In this document: positions 1 through 6,671 of the stretch, piece after piece
Layout: every line of letters starts with the position of its first letter
Position numbering within the stretch: the stretch's first letter is position 1
NCBI GenBank assembly: GCA_003554005.1
Contig: PWEU01000050.1
Coordinates: 1-13,565, forward strand
Origin: Nitriliruptoraceae bacterium
GTDB taxonomy: Bacteria > Actinomycetota > Nitriliruptoria > Nitriliruptorales > Nitriliruptoraceae
DNA: 13,565 bases
Reading direction: 5' to 3'
The notes under the pieces: model-generated
Database searches by the model: none
What the model was told of the DNA's origin: nothing
Seen by the model: only the letters and a program-made list of their open reading frames with translations
Translations under genes and position numbers: made by a program

Positions 1-1435
1 ACAACGACGTGCCGAGCTGGCCGTAGACGGCCTTGACGTTCTGGACGCTGAAGGGCACGTAGAGCACCACGTAGGTCAGGATCAGCATCCACACCGTGTT
101 GTAGATCGGCACCGGCTGCCACACGGCGTTCCAGAAGAAGATCAGACCGACCACGACCACGATCGCCGGCACCATGTCGGGTGCCAGCGCCAGGAAGTCG
201 ACCGAACGCGCCCCCGGACCGCGGCGGCGCACGGTCAGCAGCGCCACCATGATCCCGATCACCGCCGTGATCGTGGCCGCGATGAGCGCGAACCGGAAGC
301 TGTTGCCGAGCGCCGTGAGCGCGCCGCTGCGAGGGTCGAACAGCACCTGGAAGTTCAGCAACGTCAGGTTGCCCCAGGTCACTCCCGCCGACTCCAGCCG
401 GGTGAAGGCCGAGGCGAACACCGTCAGGTACGGGATGACGATGGACAGCAGGAACCCCACCGCCACCACGGCCCACGCCAGCGGCCGCCACCGGCCGAGC
501 GGCACCGTGGCCCGCCGCGTCGCCCGTCCTGACAGCGCCCGGTCGTGACGGCGGGACACGAACCACTGCTGGAAGAACCACGCGCCGATCCCGATCGACA
601 TCAGCACGCTGGACAGGGCCGCTGCCGCCCCGAAGTCGATGGGGAAGATCGAGGTGTTCTGGTAGATCTCGGAGACCAGGACGATGAAGCCGATCCGGTT
701 GCCCAGCGTGATCGGCGTGCCGAACTCCCCCGCGGACTTGATGAACACCAGCAGGATGCCCATCGAGTAGCCGCTGAGCAGCAGCGGCACGATGATGCGG
801 CGCAGCCGGTAGCGGAACCCACCGCCGTGCACCGCGCCCGCCTCGTCCGGGCTCGCCCCGATGTTGTCGAGCGAGTTCCGGAGGATCAGGTAGAGGAACG
901 GGAACAGGTTGAAGCTCATCACCATCGCCATGCCGACGGGGGTGAAGAACGCGTCCTGCAGGACCCCCGCCGCCCCCTCGCCGACCAGCTGCTCGAGGTA
1001 GCCGCGGCGCCGCATGAAGATGATCCAAGCGATCGCGTTGATGTAGGGCGGGGTCATGAAGGGCACGATCACCGCGATGTCGATCCAGCGGTGACGGCGC
1101 AGGTCGGTCATCGACATCAGGAACGCGAGCGGCGCCGCGAACAGCGTCGAGCCGACGCAGACCAGGATGCCGAGCAGCACCGTGTTCCAGATGATGCGCA
1201 GGTTCGTCCCGGCGGTGAGGGTGTCCAGCGCCTCCCCGGGGGCGAAGGTGCCCTCAGGCGCGAGCGCCCGCACCAGCACCATGATCAGCGGTGCCGCGAT
1301 CAGCGCCGCCAGCAGGGCCAGGGCACCGAGGTTCGCCCAGGCCGCACGGGATCGGCGCCCGCTCCGCCGCGGGCCGGACGCTCCTGGAGCGTCGTCGTCC
1401 GGCAGTGACGGGGCGGGCGCCGTCGAGGTGGACAC
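1..1435 (-). CDS. ABC transporter permease, Fbp/Afu (iron/phospho-compound) type, two fused membrane domains, 3' end outside window
   Basis: Reading the minus strand from a GTG at 1435 gives 478 codons open to the window edge. The protein starts with a polar, Pro/Asp/Arg-rich stretch (about residues 1-32). A first set of membrane helices follows (about 34-58, 80-108, 118-140, 168-187, 215-235, 268-290), then a second set (about 318-345, 376-402, 416-436, 446-465). A degenerate EAA loop (E198-A-G-A-V-H-G-G, ending I215-V-P217) marks the ATPase contact of the first half. The second EAA loop should fall just beyond position 1, since the last visible residues sit where it normally begins. Known FbpB/AfuB-type permeases are about 540-560 aa with this duplicated layout, so some 60-80 residues are missing. 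The start lies 2 nt after the binding-protein stop with no clear Shine-Dalgarno, suggesting translational coupling. Transport substrate cannot be read from the permease. Confidence 0.9.
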   Translation of the reverse strand, partial: MSTSTAPAPSLPDDDAPGASGPRRSGRRSRAAWANLGALALLAALIAAPLIMVLVRALAPEGTFAPGEALDTLTAGTNLRIIWNTVLLGILVCVGSTLFAAPLAFLMSMTDLRRHRWIDIAVIVPFMTPPYINAIAWIIFMRRRGYLEQLVGEGAAGVLQDAFFTPVGMAMVMSFNLFPFLYLILRNSLDNIGASPDEAGAVHGGGFRYRLRRIIVPLLLSGYSMGILLVFIKSAGEFGTPITLGNRIGFIVLVSEIYQNTSIFPIDFGAAAALSSVLMSIGIGAWFFQQWFVSRRHDRALSGRATRRATVPLGRWRPLAWAVVAVGFLLSIVIPYLTVFASAFTRLESAGVTWGNLTLLNFQVLFDPRSGALTALGNSFRFALIAATITAVIGIMVALLTVRRRGPGARSVDFLALAPDMVPAIVVVVGLIFFWNAVWQPVPIYNTVWMLILTYVVLYVPFSVQNVKAVYGQLGTSL

Positions 1436-1437
1436 GG

Positions 1438-2535
1438 TCAGCGGATGTAGCGGGAGACGAACTCGGCCAGCAGGTCGTCACCGGTGGCTTCCACGTTGGC
1501 CCAGTCGAAGTCGAGCAGTGGGACCTCGTCGAAGGGCCGCATGGTTTCTTGCACCTCGATGGAGGTGCGGGCCGGCATCAGGAAGCGGTCGACGACGATC
1601 TGCTGGGCGGTGTCGCTGAAGACGAAGTCCATGAAGGCCTGCGCCTCGTCGACGTTCTCTGCCCATTCGGTGATGAACATCGGCCGCGGGGTGACGATGG
1701 TCCCCGACTCGGCGAGCACGACCTCGAGCGGCTCACCCGCGGCGGCGTCGCCGTAGCCCATGTAGTCCACTCCGGCGATCACCGCGGCGTGGGTGCCGGA
1801 GACCACTGAGTCCACCGCGGGACGGTTCGGCCCCTCGATGGCGAGCCCGTTGTCGGCCAGGGAGTCGAACAGGGCGAAGGCTTCGTCCTCACCGCGGTCG
1901 TCGACGAAGGCGGCGACGAAGTCCCGGGCGGTGCCGGACTCCTGGGGATCGGGCATGATGACCAGGTCCTCCCACTCCGGCGCGGCGAGGTCCTCCCAGT
2001 CGGTGGGCATGGAGGGGGCGATGTCGGTGTTGACCGTGAGCGCGAGCGCGGAGCCGTCGCGGCCCCAGAAGGGCCCGTCCTCGTCGGCCCAACCGTCGTT
2101 GAGATCGTCGGTGTTGGCCGGGGTGTAGGGCTGGGTGCGTCCCTGCTCCTTGTAGCTGACGGCGGGGACCCAGGAGGCGAGGTAGACGATGTCGGCGATG
2201 GGGTTGTTCATCTCCGCCTCGAGGCGGCCGAGGACGTCACCGGTGGTGGACTGGAACATCTCCACCTCGATGCCGGTCTCCGCGGTGAAGGCCTCGACGA
2301 GGTCGTTGGCCAGCCCACCAGGACCGGCGGAGTAGAACACCAGCGAGCCGGCCTCCTCGTCGGGCGCGGGCTCGTCGTCCATGTCCTCCTCAGGCTCGTC
2401 GACGTCCTCCTCGACGTCAGCAGCATCGTCCAGGGCGTCATCGACCTCCTCGGGATCGCCGCAGGCGGCGAGTGCGAGTGCGGCGGCCGCCAGCACGGCG
2501 GTGCCACGGATCAGGTTCCTACGTCGCAAGGTCAC
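1438..2535 (-). CDS. ABC transporter solute-binding lipoprotein, Fbp/Fut/Afu-like family, with strongly acidic linker
   Basis: This 365-aa extracytoplasmic protein should deliver the substrate to the adjacent permease. A basic N-terminus (L3-R-R-R-N-L-I-R, with a possible twin-arginine character) and a hydrophobic stretch lead to the lipobox L22-A-A-C25, so the mature protein should be lipid-anchored at Cys25. Residues 27-61 are an extreme acidic linker (22 of 35 are Asp/Glu). The folded domain starts near G63-S-L-V-F-Y-S-A-G and carries the family-typical I-M-P-D-P-Q-E-S-G-T-A segment. The adjacent tyrosine pair that binds iron in FbpA/FutA is not seen; the region instead has D257-Y258-M-G-Y261. 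The ligand may therefore be ferric iron bound differently, a phosphorylated sugar, or an aminophosphonate. The GTG start is supported by AAGGA (2543-2547 on the opposite strand) 7 nt upstream. The stop is 2 nt before the permease start. Confidence 0.92.
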   Translation of the reverse strand: MTLRRRNLIRGTAVLAAAALALAACGDPEEVDDALDDAADVEEDVDEPEEDMDDEPAPDEEAGSLVFYSAGPGGLANDLVEAFTAETGIEVEMFQSTTGDVLGRLEAEMNNPIADIVYLASWVPAVSYKEQGRTQPYTPANTDDLNDGWADEDGPFWGRDGSALALTVNTDIAPSMPTDWEDLAAPEWEDLVIMPDPQESGTARDFVAAFVDDRGEDEAFALFDSLADNGLAIEGPNRPAVDSVVSGTHAAVIAGVDYMGYGDAAAGEPLEVVLAESGTIVTPRPMFITEWAENVDEAQAFMDFVFSDTAQQIVVDRFLMPARTSIEVQETMRPFDEVPLLDFDWANVEATGDDLLAEFVSRYIR

Positions 2536-2610
2536 GTCCTCGTCCTTGTTGATCGGGGTACTCGGGAATCAGGGTGGTCGGTCGGCTGCAGCGGGTCGCT
2601 CGGCTCGACC

Positions 2611-2664
2611 GGCTCGGTCGGTCGTGGTCGGCCGGTCGGCTCGGTCGGTCGTGGTCGGCCGGTC
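2611..2664. repeat. Two perfect 27-bp tandem repeats between ATPase and binding-protein genes
   Basis: Positions 2611-2637 and 2638-2664 are identical 27-mers built from GGTCG/GGCCG words. A partial third copy (GTGGTCG) follows. They lie in the 223-bp gap that separates the ATPase gene from the binding-protein gene. No function is evident; slippage or recombination in GC-rich DNA could have produced them. Confidence 0.9.
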
Positions 2665-2703
2665 GTGGTCGCTCGGCTCGGGCGGAGGCGCACCTTGGCG
2701 CTG

Positions 2704-2738
2704 GTCCTCGCAGGACTGGTCCTTGGCGCGCAGGCGCC
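2704..2738 (-). other. Weak hairpins downstream of the ATPase gene (possible attenuator or processing site)
   Basis: Two short GC stems lie 20-55 nt past the ATPase stop on the minus strand. GGCGC (2725-2729) pairs with GCGCC (2734-2738) across a 4-nt loop. AGGAC (2712-2716) can pair with either GTCCT at 2704-2708 or GTCCT at 2719-2723, giving mutually exclusive folds. No U-tract follows, so this is not a classical intrinsic terminator. It could reduce read-through from ATPase into the binding-protein gene, or mean nothing. The stems are only 5 bp. Confidence 0.2.
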
Positions 2739-2758
2739 CTGTCGATGCGCGGAAGTCG

Positions 2759-4006
2759 TCACTGCTCGGTGACGATGAGGTCGTCGGGCGCGAGGTGGAG
2801 CAGCACGCGCTCCCCCACCTCGACACGGCGGTCGCTCATAACCACCCAGGGTCGGTCGGCGAGCTCGAGGCGGCACCGCAGCTCGTAGTGGTCGCCGAGG
2901 TAGCTGACGAGCTCCACCTCGGCGGGCAGTGCCACCATGTCCCGGCCGTTGGCGCTGAGGTGGACCTTCTCCGGACGCACGCCGGCCACGCCGCTGCCCG
3001 TCAGCACCACCTCGGTGGAGGCGTCGATGCGCGCACGGACGTCGGCGGCGCTCGCGTCGGCGGCGCTCGCGTCGGCGGCGCTCGCGTCGGCGCCTTCGTG
3101 GTCGGCGGCGCTCACGTCGGCGGCGCTCACGTCGGCGGCGCTCACGTCGGCGGCTTCGTGGTCGGCGGTGTCCGCCAGCGTGACCGGGCGCTCCTGCCTG
3201 TCATGGCCGTTGATGGTCCCTGCCACCGGGGCGGCAGCGCCGACGGGCAGCACGCTGGACAGGGGCCGGTCCAGGGCGTTCAACCGACCGATGAAGTCGG
3301 CGACGAAGCGGCTGGTCGGGTGCTGGTAGACGGTCTCGGGGGCCCCATCCTGCCGGACGAACCCGTCCTGCATCACCAGGATGCGATCGGCCATCGACAT
3401 GGCCTCGTGCTGGTCGTGCGTGACGTAGACGGCGGTCAGCCCGAGCGAACGGGTCAGCGCCGTCAGCTCCGCGCGCAGGTCCACCCGCAGCGCCGCGTCC
3501 AGCGCCGACAGCGGCTCGTCCATCAGCAGCACCGGCGGGCGGTCCACGACCGCCCGGGCGAAGGCCACCCGCTGCTGCTGGCCACCCGAGAGCTGGTGGG
3601 GGTAGCGGCCGGACTGGACCGGGAGCTGGACCTTGGCCAGCGCGTCGTGGACACGGTCGTGGAGGTCGTCGGTGTCCTTGCGGGCGCGCAGCGTGTAGGC
3701 CACGTTCTCGAACACGGTCAGGTGGGGCCACAGCGCCAGATCCTGGAACACCATGCCGAGCCCGCGACGTTGCGGAGGCTCCTGCACGCGGGCGTCGACG
3801 TCGACCACGGTCCGGTCCCCGAAGCGGATCCGCCCCGTGTCGGGCGCCTCCAGCCCCGCCAGACAGCGCAGCAGGGTGGTCTTGCCACAGCCCGACGGAC
3901 CCAGCACCCCGACGAACTGCCCCTGGCCGATCTCGAGATCAAGGGGCGCGAGGGCCTGGACATCGCCGAACCGCTTGCTGACACCTTCCAGGATCAAGCG
4001 CGCCAC
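2759..4006 (-). CDS. ABC transporter ATP-binding protein (Fbp/Afu/Pot class) with pentapeptide-repeat insertion
   Basis: The cytoplasmic ATPase should energise the importer encoded just downstream. All nucleotide-binding motifs are present: Walker A G36-P-S-G-C-G-K-T43, Q-loop Q88, signature L139-S-G-G-Q143, Walker B V159-L-L-M-D-E-P165 and switch His197. A TOBE-like C-terminal domain follows (V343-R-P-E-K-V is typical). Between them, residues about 285-322 consist of A-A-D-V/A-S repeats, which explains the 415-aa length against about 350 in relatives. I chose the GTG at 4006 because conserved sequence begins there and GAGG lies 6 nt upstream. The frame is open up to a GTG at 4099, which would add 31 Ser/Pro-rich residues with a poor ribosome site. 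It is separated from the binding-protein gene by 223 bp and divergent from the Mrp operon. Confidence 0.9.
   Translation of the reverse strand: MARLILEGVSKRFGDVQALAPLDLEIGQGQFVGVLGPSGCGKTTLLRCLAGLEAPDTGRIRFGDRTVVDVDARVQEPPQRRGLGMVFQDLALWPHLTVFENVAYTLRARKDTDDLHDRVHDALAKVQLPVQSGRYPHQLSGGQQQRVAFARAVVDRPPVLLMDEPLSALDAALRVDLRAELTALTRSLGLTAVYVTHDQHEAMSMADRILVMQDGFVRQDGAPETVYQHPTSRFVADFIGRLNALDRPLSSVLPVGAAAPVAGTINGHDRQERPVTLADTADHEAADVSAADVSAADVSAADHEGADASAADASAADASAADVRARIDASTEVVLTGSGVAGVRPEKVHLSANGRDMVALPAEVELVSYLGDHYELRCRLELADRPWVVMSDRRVEVGERVLLHLAPDDLIVTEQ
3041..3175. repeat. Nested 15-bp minisatellite inside the ABC ATPase gene
   Basis: Nine 15-bp units start with GTCGG. Units 1-3 are GTCGGCGGCGCTCGC and unit 4 differs (3086-3100). 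Units 5-7 are GTCGGCGGCGCTCAC, unit 8 resembles unit 4 (3146-3160), and unit 9 is diverged. The array is therefore a 60-bp block (3041-3100) repeated at 3101-3160. On the minus strand it encodes repeats of A-A-D-V/A-S in the TOBE part of the ATPase. The 15-bp unit keeps the reading frame. Confidence 0.95.
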
Positions 4007-4246
4007 GACCGACCTCGCAACAGCGACCGAAGGAGGTTCCTCGGCTCGCGATGACGAGGCTGGTGGCGACAGGTAGCCGGAGTCCGAACCCGAGGTCACG
4101 GGACGGTGAACAGACGCTCAATCCGCACTGACCATGATTGCTGGACCGGTGGTCGTGGTAGGGCTAGGCAGGGCCGCAGGACGGTAGGCCCCACCGGTGC
4201 CGACAACGGCTGCGAGCCTCCGACCCGAAGCGGATGGCCCTGCTGA

Positions 4247-4266
4247 AGCCGCCGCGCCAGGCGGCT
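4247..4266. repeat. Perfect inverted repeat in the divergent intergenic region
   Basis: AGCCGCC (4247-4253) pairs with GGCGGCT (4260-4266) across a 6-nt spacer, followed by the 8-bp palindrome GGCTAGCC (4263-4270). It could be an operator or an RNA hairpin in the leader of the Mrp transcript. No T-tract follows on either strand, so a terminator is unlikely. A 7-bp GC palindrome can arise by chance in DNA of this composition. Confidence 0.35.
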
Positions 4267-4431
4267 AGCCTCTTCCCCGTCGCCACCGAAGGCAGCGCGC
4301 CAACCGCCCGATGGCACAACTCCCTGTCCGCGGCCACGGATCCCAGCAGGACCGCGACGGCGAGGTGGTGCACGACGCCACCGAGATGGCGCAGGCAGTC
4401 ATGACCGTACGGATGCCAACGTCGGAACGGA

Positions 4432-4467
4432 CCCCACGGACCACACGGACCACACGAACCACACGGA
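4432..4467. repeat. Four 9-bp tandem repeats upstream of the Mrp operon
   Basis: Units are CCCCACGGA, CCACACGGA, CCACACGAA and CCACACGGA, starting at 4432, 4441, 4450 and 4459. They end 117 nt before the first start codon of the operon. A regularly spaced array nearly one helical turn apart could be a binding-site cluster for a regulator, but simple slippage is equally possible. Confidence 0.75.
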
Positions 4468-4584
4468 CCGTGAGCATCCAACGCTGATCGCTTCCACGGC
4501 CCCATCGCGGTCCCTGCACCGACACGATCGAGCACCCCCCCCGAGCACGCAGCGCACCCCCAGACCCCGAGCACCGGGAGGCCG

Positions 4585-6336
4585 ATGGAGACCCCGTCGC
4601 TGCTACCGCTCGCCGCGGTGCTCGTCCCCGCGGTCACCGCCGCGGTGATCGTGTTCACCCGTCGCGCCCCCGTGGTGCGGGATGCGAGCCTGGTGCTCGG
4701 CGCGCTCGTGACCTTCGGTGTGGTGACCGCGATCGCCCCCGCCACCCTGCGCGGCGAGGTGCTCACCAGCTCGCTCGGCGAGCTCCTGCCCGGCGTCGAG
4801 GTGACCCTAGCCGCCGACGGCATGGGGATGCTGTTCGCGGTGCTGGCGAGCTTCCTGTGGGTGCTCGCCGGCAGCTACGCCATCGGCTACATGCGCGGGG
4901 ACAACGCCTCCAACCAGACCCGCTTCTACGCCTTCTACAGCCTGTGTCTGTCCACCGCTTTCGCAGTGGCCTTCGCCGGCGACCTGCTCACCTTCTTCAT
5001 CGCCTACGAGCTGCTCACCGTCACCACCTACCCCCTGGTGACCCACAAGGGCGACACCAAGGCGATCCACGCGGGCCGCACCTACCTCGGCTACCTGCTC
5101 ACCGGTGGCGCGCTGGTGCTGCTGGCGATGATCATCATCTACGCCCAGACAGGCGAACTGAGCTTCGCCGCCGGAGGGTTCGTCGGCGACCAGCTCGACT
5201 CCACGCTGACGGTGGTGGTGTTCCTGCTGCTCGCCGTCGGGTTCGGCACCAAGGCCGGCCTGATGCCCTTGCACGCCTGGCTCCCCGGGGCGATGGTGGC
5301 GCCGACACCGGTGTCCGCCCTGCTGCACGCCGTGGCCGTGGTCAAGGGCGGGGTGTTCGCCGTGGGGCGGGCGGTCGGTTTCGTGCTCGGACCCGGCGCG
5401 ATCGCAGCCGTCGATATCCAGGGCGTGCTCTCAGCGGTGGCGGGTGCCACGATCCTGCTCGCCTCGATCATCGCCCTGCGCCAAGACCACCTCAAGCGGC
5501 GGCTGGCCTACTCGACCATCGCACACCTGGCCTACATCGTGCTCGGCTTCTCCCTGCTGTCGCAGAGCGCCTACGAAGGCTCGCTGCTGCACATCCTCAA
5601 CCACGGTGTAGCCAAGATCACCCTGTTCTTCGCCGCCGGGGCGATCCACATCGCGGCACATAAGGATCACGTCAGCGAGCTGGACGGCATCGGGCGACGT
5701 ATGCCCTTCACGATGGTCGCCTTCGCGCTCGCGTCCTTCTCTCTGGCGGGTCTGCCCCCCGCCGGCGGGTTCCTGTCGAAGTTCACCCTGATCACCGGCG
5801 CGCTCGAGGCCGAGGCCTACGTCTACGCCACGATCATGGTCGGCGCGGGGCTGTTGACCGCCGGCTACCTGTTCCCCGTGGTCTACCGGGCCTTCTTCCG
5901 TCCCGCCCCGGACGCCCCCGACGCGGCCCCGGCCGCGGGGCACACCCCAGACCCCGACCCCGGATACGACCCCGAACCCGGACACGACCCCGAACCCGCC
6001 CTGGCCATGGCCGGTGCGGCGGGTGCGGGCGCGCACGCCCCCGACCCTGCGGAGCCGGCCGGCTCCACCACGGGAGCCAACGTCGAGGTGGCGGCGCACG
6101 ACGACCGCGCAGGCCGAACCGGCCACGACGACCAGGGTGCGCACGACAACCACGACGGCCCCTCCGGCCACCAGGACCACCACGGCCACGAGGGCTACGG
6201 GGAGGCCTCCGCGCTGATGGTGGTGCCGCTGTTCACCACCGGGGTGCTGTCGATCCTGCTCGGCCTCGCCGACTGGACCGGGCTGTACGAGCTCGCGGGC
6301 AGCGTTGCCGCGGCGGTCACCGGAGGGGGATCGTGA
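4585..6336 (+). CDS. Mrp-type antiporter subunit, NuoL/M/N-MrpD-like proton channel with His/Asp-rich loop
   Basis: This 583-aa membrane protein belongs to the proton-conducting transporter family (Proton_antipo_M). The full set of channel residues is visible: Glu142 in helix 5 (A140-Y-E-L-L), Lys223 in helix 7 (G-T-K-A-G-x-x-P-L-H-A-W-L-P), Lys254 in helix 8 (H-A-V-A-V-V-K), Lys344 (N-H-G-V-A-K) and Lys399 in helix 12 (G-G-F-L-S-K-F). An active H+ or Na+/H+ pathway is therefore expected. Between the penultimate and last helices sits a long insertion (about residues 443-540). It carries P-G-Y/H-D-P-E repeats and then a very His/Asp-rich stretch (about 512-535); with standard family topology it would face the cytoplasm. 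It may stand in for the N-terminal half of MrpA. The ATG at 4585 follows GGGAGG by 3 nt, a short spacing. Its end overlaps the next gene by GTGA. Confidence 0.9.
   Translation: METPSLLPLAAVLVPAVTAAVIVFTRRAPVVRDASLVLGALVTFGVVTAIAPATLRGEVLTSSLGELLPGVEVTLAADGMGMLFAVLASFLWVLAGSYAIGYMRGDNASNQTRFYAFYSLCLSTAFAVAFAGDLLTFFIAYELLTVTTYPLVTHKGDTKAIHAGRTYLGYLLTGGALVLLAMIIIYAQTGELSFAAGGFVGDQLDSTLTVVVFLLLAVGFGTKAGLMPLHAWLPGAMVAPTPVSALLHAVAVVKGGVFAVGRAVGFVLGPGAIAAVDIQGVLSAVAGATILLASIIALRQDHLKRRLAYSTIAHLAYIVLGFSLLSQSAYEGSLLHILNHGVAKITLFFAAGAIHIAAHKDHVSELDGIGRRMPFTMVAFALASFSLAGLPPAGGFLSKFTLITGALEAEAYVYATIMVGAGLLTAGYLFPVVYRAFFRPAPDAPDAAPAAGHTPDPDPGYDPEPGHDPEPALAMAGAAGAGAHAPDPAEPAGSTTGANVEVAAHDDRAGRTGHDDQGAHDNHDGPSGHQDHHGHEGYGEASALMVVPLFTTGVLSILLGLADWTGLYELAGSVAAAVTGGGS
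5959..5994 (+). repeat. Two 18-bp tandem repeats coding P-G-Y/H-D-P-E
   Basis: The 18-mers at 5959-5976 and 5977-5994 differ by one base (T to C), which changes Tyr to His. They are in frame within the cytoplasmic loop of the first antiporter subunit and extend its Asp/Pro/His-rich composition. Confidence 0.85.
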
Positions 6337-6671
6337 CCACCCGTGCCCTCCCCGTCATCGCCGTGGTAGCCGTGGTCGGCCTCGGGCTCGACCTGCTGAT
6401 CGGCTACTCCCCCGTGGTCGGCTACGGCGCCGGCATCGGGCTGTTCGGGACCATCATCCTGACCCTGGTCGCCAAGAAGGCCATGGCGCCCGTCCTGCAG
6501 CGCGGCGAGGACTACTACCCCGCCGACCGCACCCCCGACATCGAGCACGACGTCTACGGGGTGCGCACCGACGGCGTGCGCACGGATGGCGACCCCGGTG
6601 CCGCTGACCGGACGGGCGGCGCGGGCGACCAAGACCACCGCAACGTGCCCGACCCCGGGGGGGCAGCGTGA
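6333..6671 (+). CDS. Small two-helix membrane protein of the Mrp-like complex, unknown function
   Basis: The 112-aa product begins at a GTG that overlaps the preceding stop (GTGA), with GGAGGGGG directly upstream. Two hydrophobic helices (about residues 5-24 and 30-48) are followed by a short basic patch (A-K-K) and the segment L-Q-R-G-E-D-Y-Y (55-62). A polar Asp/His/Gly tail follows, including a duplicated V-R-T-D-G. It is not one of the seven classical Mrp subunits and I do not recognise it by name. Its location between two antiporter-like subunits, coupled on both sides by 4-base overlaps, suggests a structural subunit that joins them. The hydrophobic part and the R-G-E-D-Y-Y segment look constrained; the tail looks disordered. 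Confidence 0.82.
   Translation: MTTRALPVIAVVAVVGLGLDLLIGYSPVVGYGAGIGLFGTIILTLVAKKAMAPVLQRGEDYYPADRTPDIEHDVYGVRTDGVRTDGDPGAADRTGGAGDQDHRNVPDPGGAA
6561..6590 (+). repeat. Two 15-bp tandem repeats coding V-R-T-D-G
   Basis: GTGCGCACCGACGGC (6561-6575) and GTGCGCACGGATGGC (6576-6590) differ at two third positions only. The duplicated pentapeptide is thus unchanged, consistent with an old in-frame duplication under protein-level constraint. Confidence 0.85.

Larger units (their letters stand above)
4007..4584. other. Divergent intergenic region between the ABC importer and the Mrp operon, no gene seen
   Basis: This 578-bp stretch (485 bp if the ATPase starts at 4099) must hold the promoters of both divergent transcription units. 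I found no convincing -35/-10 pair in either direction and no protein-like frame; open frames here have shifting composition and no family motifs. It contains a perfect hairpin (4247-4266), a 9-bp tandem repeat (4432-4467), and a run of eight C (4535-4542) shortly before the first Mrp gene. Its right end has GGGAGG (4576-4581), 3 nt before the ATG at 4585. Confidence 0.6.

Noticed and set aside
545..1408. Long plus-strand open frame (287 codons) opposite the permease gene
   Set aside because: Its translation is Arg/Gln/His/Asp-rich with no family pattern, and the opposite strand encodes a clear permease; it is a high-GC antisense shadow.
2381..4054. 557-codon plus-strand open frame over the ATPase gene
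   Set aside because: The minus strand has every ABC ATPase motif; this frame only mirrors it and reads through the repeat array.
4138..4170. Possible promoter (TTGCTG with TAGGGC or TAGGCA downstream)
   Set aside because: Spacing is 15 or 21 nt and the -10 match is poor; not better than chance.
4164..4823. 219-codon minus-strand frame in the divergent intergenic region
   Set aside because: It overlaps the start of the first Mrp gene, contains a G-P-C-G-P-W run produced by the 9-bp repeat, and shows no family motif.
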